Source: JANQKX01 sp039028695 (GTDB lineage Bacteria; Pseudomonadota; Alphaproteobacteria; Kiloniellales; Kiloniellaceae). Taken from it: DNA of 24,575 nucleotides. The stretch covers positions 1 to 24,575 of the forward strand of contig JBCCHN010000075.1 of the NCBI GenBank assembly GCA_039028695.1, read 5' to 3'. Below the pieces are notes generated by a model. It saw only the letters and a program-made list of their open reading frames with translations. It did not search any database and was not told the DNA's origin. The position numbers and the translations under genes were made by a program. This document shows, piece after piece, positions 22,474 through 24,575 of the stretch; position 1 is the first letter of the stretch; the number at the start of each line of letters is the position of its first letter.

Positions 22474-24204
22474 TTGGAACGCCGCCTTTCCGCTATTCTT
22501 GCCGCCGATGTGGTTGGCTACTCCCGCCTGATGGAGCAGGACGAGGTGGGAACCTTGGCGGCTTTGAAAAGCCTGCGAAAGGAAATTCTTGGCCCCCTAA
22601 TCGACGAGCATGGTGGCCAGATTGTCAAGCTTATGGGCGATGGCTTTTTGGTTCGGTTTCCCAGTGCCGTCGCGGCAGTTGAATGTGCCCTAGCCTGGCA
22701 GGACGGCCGCATTTCCGCGTCCGCGAGCTCTAACGCCTTGCAATTCAGAATTGGCGTCAACCTGGGTGACGTCGTGATCGACGAAGAGGATATTTTCGGG
22801 GACGGCGTTAACATCGCGGCTCGATTGGAGAGTCTGTGCCAGCCGGGTGGAGTGTGCATTTCCGATATCGTGCATCAAAACGTGGTCGGGCGACTTGAAA
22901 CGGTATTCGAGGATCGCGGCGAGGCCGCGTTGAAGAACATCAATCGAAAGGTCCGGATCTGGTCCTGGCCGATCGGCACTGCCGTGGGTGGCAGAGTCCC
23001 TTCCGAGAAGGCGTCGCCGCCGGAAAAGTTCCTACTGGCCATCCTGCCTTTCATAAATCTCTCTTCCGATCCGGAGGTTACCCAGTTTGCCGAGGGCCTG
23101 ACCCGCGATTTGGTCACCGAAATCGGTAAGTTCTCGCTCTTTTCGGTGACCGCGCCCGCGGCTCACAATCGCGGTGCCAATCGGGATGCCGGGGCACTGG
23201 ACGTCAGTCGGGACTTGGGCGCTCAATATGTTCTGGACGGTACTGTTCAGGTGGCCGGGCAGCGCATCCGTGTGTCAGCCCAGGTCACCGATGTAGAGAT
23301 GGCAACACAGATCTGGGCGGACCGCTACAACGGCAGCACAGAGGACCTTTTTACCTTGCAGGATGATGTGACCCACAAGATCAGCGGCAATCTGTTTCAT
23401 CCTTTGATGAAACATGCCGCGCAACGCGCCCGGATCAAGTCTCAAATCGGTGCGAAGACCTACGACCGCTACCTGCATTGTTGGCACCTTATAGAACGCC
23501 CGACTGCGGCCGGCATCGAAGAGGCGCGAGTCGACTGCGAGAAGATCATCGACAGCGATCCGGACTTTGTCCTGGTCTACGAGCTTTTGGCATGGGTCAA
23601 TATTCATGGTGCCCTGAATGGCTGGGTCGAGGATCCGCAAGTTGCTCTGAGTGAGGCGCGGGAGGCCGCTTTGCGGGGTATTTCCTTGGATGAAAAGGAA
23701 GCCTATCTTCGCAGTGGTCTGGGCATGGCGGAGGGCTTGCGGGGCAATATCGACGCCTCGCTCAGGGAGTCCCAAGCAGCGATCGATGCCAATCCCTACG
23801 ATGCGGAATATCCCACCTTCATGGGAGCGTCGCTGGCCTTTGCCGGACGCTTGGACGAGGCTTTGGCAGCCTTTGAGAAAGCAGATCGGCTAAGCCCCGG
23901 TTACCCGCCGATCGCCCTCTTCCAAGGCACGGCCTATCTCTTAGCAGAGCAGCCAGGCGGGGCAAAAGCCCACTTGGAACAATCCCTCATGACCCTGCCA
24001 GAATACAACTGGATCAGAGTTTGCTTGGCCGCCGCTTTGGTGGCACTGGGGCAGCCGGACGCGGCCCGACGGGAAGTTGCCAGGCTGATTGATGAAGCGC
24101 CCCGTTTGACCCAAGGCTATCTCCGCACGCTTTTGACGCCGGTGAATTCGCAAGCTTGCGACTCATTGATCGTGGCCCTTCAGGAAGCGGGCTTGCCGGA
24201 ATAA
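22474..24204 (+). CDS. Class III adenylate cyclase with TolB-like and TPR domains
   Basis: A 576-residue soluble multidomain protein. The N-terminal class III cyclase domain (about 1-165) opens MERRLSAILAADVVGYSRLM with metal Asp12. It has KLMGDGFLVRF (Lys53, second metal Asp56) and FGDGVNIAARLE (Asp110, Asn113, Arg117). The Lys and Asp pair fits ATP rather than GTP, so cAMP is the likely product. A TolB N-terminal-like segment follows (about 183-310: ILPFINLSSDPEVTQFAEGL, then YVLDGTVQVAGQRIRVSAQV). TPR-like helical repeats fill the rest (AIDANPYDAEYPTFMGASLA, LDEALAAFEKADRLSPG). This architecture is expanded in alphaproteobacteria. No membrane segment is visible. The start is TTG 22474 with AAGGGG 7 nt upstream; TTG 22468 is too close to that site. 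Confidence 0.9.
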   Translation: MERRLSAILAADVVGYSRLMEQDEVGTLAALKSLRKEILGPLIDEHGGQIVKLMGDGFLVRFPSAVAAVECALAWQDGRISASASSNALQFRIGVNLGDVVIDEEDIFGDGVNIAARLESLCQPGGVCISDIVHQNVVGRLETVFEDRGEAALKNINRKVRIWSWPIGTAVGGRVPSEKASPPEKFLLAILPFINLSSDPEVTQFAEGLTRDLVTEIGKFSLFSVTAPAAHNRGANRDAGALDVSRDLGAQYVLDGTVQVAGQRIRVSAQVTDVEMATQIWADRYNGSTEDLFTLQDDVTHKISGNLFHPLMKHAAQRARIKSQIGAKTYDRYLHCWHLIERPTAAGIEEARVDCEKIIDSDPDFVLVYELLAWVNIHGALNGWVEDPQVALSEAREAALRGISLDEKEAYLRSGLGMAEGLRGNIDASLRESQAAIDANPYDAEYPTFMGASLAFAGRLDEALAAFEKADRLSPGYPPIALFQGTAYLLAEQPGGAKAHLEQSLMTLPEYNWIRVCLAAALVALGQPDAARREVARLIDEAPRLTQGYLRTLLTPVNSQACDSLIVALQEAGLPE

Positions 24205-24219
24205 GGCTTTGGCTCGGTA

Positions 24220-24258
24220 CCTGTCCGGCGCGATTGTTTTTCAGAGACAGGGGTTTTT
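24220..24258 (+). terminator. Possible terminator after the adenylate cyclase gene
   Basis: CCTGTC (24220-24225) pairs with GACAGG (24246-24251), followed by GG and five T (24254-24258). The stem is only 6 bp and the loop is 20 bases, so this is a weak candidate. It lies 15 nt after the cyclase stop codon. Confidence 0.35.
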
Positions 24259-24380
24259 ACTGGGCTTGCTCTTTCGCCACCGGGACTGATCAAATGTTTT
24301 GGGTTTGGCCTCTCAACGCGTTAACCTTCGGCCTCTTCGGATTTTGTGGTTTGGCTCAGCGTGAAGATCGGCGGAAAATT

Positions 24381-24575
24381 ATGAAACAGATCCTCTTGCG
24401 GCTGTGCTTTTTGGTATGTGGGATGGCTGCGCTGTTCCTGGTCGACAATGCGCCCGCCCAAGATGCCGGCGTTCGCCCCGCCACCCACCCCACACTGGTC
24501 CAGGCGGATCTGCCCGACTTGATTCCCGTCGAGACCTTTTTTTCCACCGCCCAGGAAAGCTGGGGTCATCGCGTC
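24381..24575 (+). CDS. N-terminus of a secreted S9-family (prolyl oligopeptidase-like) peptidase (partial)
   Basis: An open frame runs from ATG 24381 to the right edge (65 codons, no stop). It begins MKQILLRLCFLVCGMAALFL with a clear signal peptide and probable cleavage after APA (residue 26). The mature start ends with LPDLIPVETFFSTAQESWGHRV. The phrase DLIPVETFF followed by SWG is how the beta-propeller domain of many secreted S9-family peptidases begins (usually LIPxxxLF, then a SPDG repeat). The catalytic domain is outside the window, so the family call is moderate. The ribosome-binding site is weak (GGCGGAAAATT before the ATG). Confidence 0.55.
   Translation, partial: MKQILLRLCFLVCGMAALFLVDNAPAQDAGVRPATHPTLVQADLPDLIPVETFFSTAQESWGHRV

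Overview
The window looks like a piece of chromosome from a free-living alphaproteobacterium, probably of the Rhodospirillales/Kiloniellales type. The evidence is the G+C-rich coding (roughly 58-60% by eye, not counted), the short alphaproteobacterial form of NAD kinase, a DUF1127 protein, a Tat-exported PotD-type binding protein, and several LysR regulators that sit next to the genes they probably control. The assignment is an inference. I saw no phage genes, transposases, CRISPR arrays, rRNA or tRNA genes. No stretch without a gene exceeds about 210 bases.

Left part (1-6640). The 5' end of a membrane-anchored, possibly SppA-like gene runs off the left edge on the minus strand. It is divergent from a TRAM/Fe-S RNA m5U methyltransferase. 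Next is a LysR gene divergent from a tightly coupled cassette of beta-class glutathione transferase, an NTF2-like/lumazine-binding-like protein and a 4-oxalocrotonate tautomerase-like protein. A 21-bp interrupted palindrome lies between the LysR gene and the cassette, and the cassette ends at a strong hairpin. A minus-strand pair follows: a GcvA-type LysR regulator and an argE-like M20 deacetylase that starts with TTG. Divergent from that pair is a small DUF1127 gene with a textbook terminator.

Middle (6729-12666). This holds a fatty-acid cis/trans isomerase gene (cti) whose start codon is problematic, a divergent nitronate monooxygenase-type flavoenzyme, NAD kinase, a small exported protein of unknown function, and a class I glutamine amidotransferase.

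Polyamine locus (11920-18752). On the minus strand, potA-potD-potB-potC (ATPase, Tat-exported binding protein, two permeases) are followed by an SMP-30/gluconolactonase-family enzyme and the class I glutamine amidotransferase. A LuxR-type regulator is divergent from potA. The space between them holds three copies of CCCCAAG. I read this as a regulated uptake-and-catabolism locus for a polyamine-like compound. The roles of the last two enzymes are unproven.

Right part (18753-24575). A DUF4105 (Lnb_N-type) membrane protein, preceded by a 7-codon mini-ORF with the best ribosome-binding site in the window, is followed by a lipoprotein-like DUF900 alpha/beta hydrolase. A DMT-family exporter (minus) is divergent from a soluble class III adenylate cyclase-TolB-like-TPR fusion. 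The N-terminus of a secreted S9-family peptidase runs off the right edge.

A recurring theme is the use of TTG and GTG start codons supported by good Shine-Dalgarno sequences (argE-like, SMP-30, potB, cyclase, possibly the DUF900 hydrolase), so ATG-only gene calling would mis-start several genes here.
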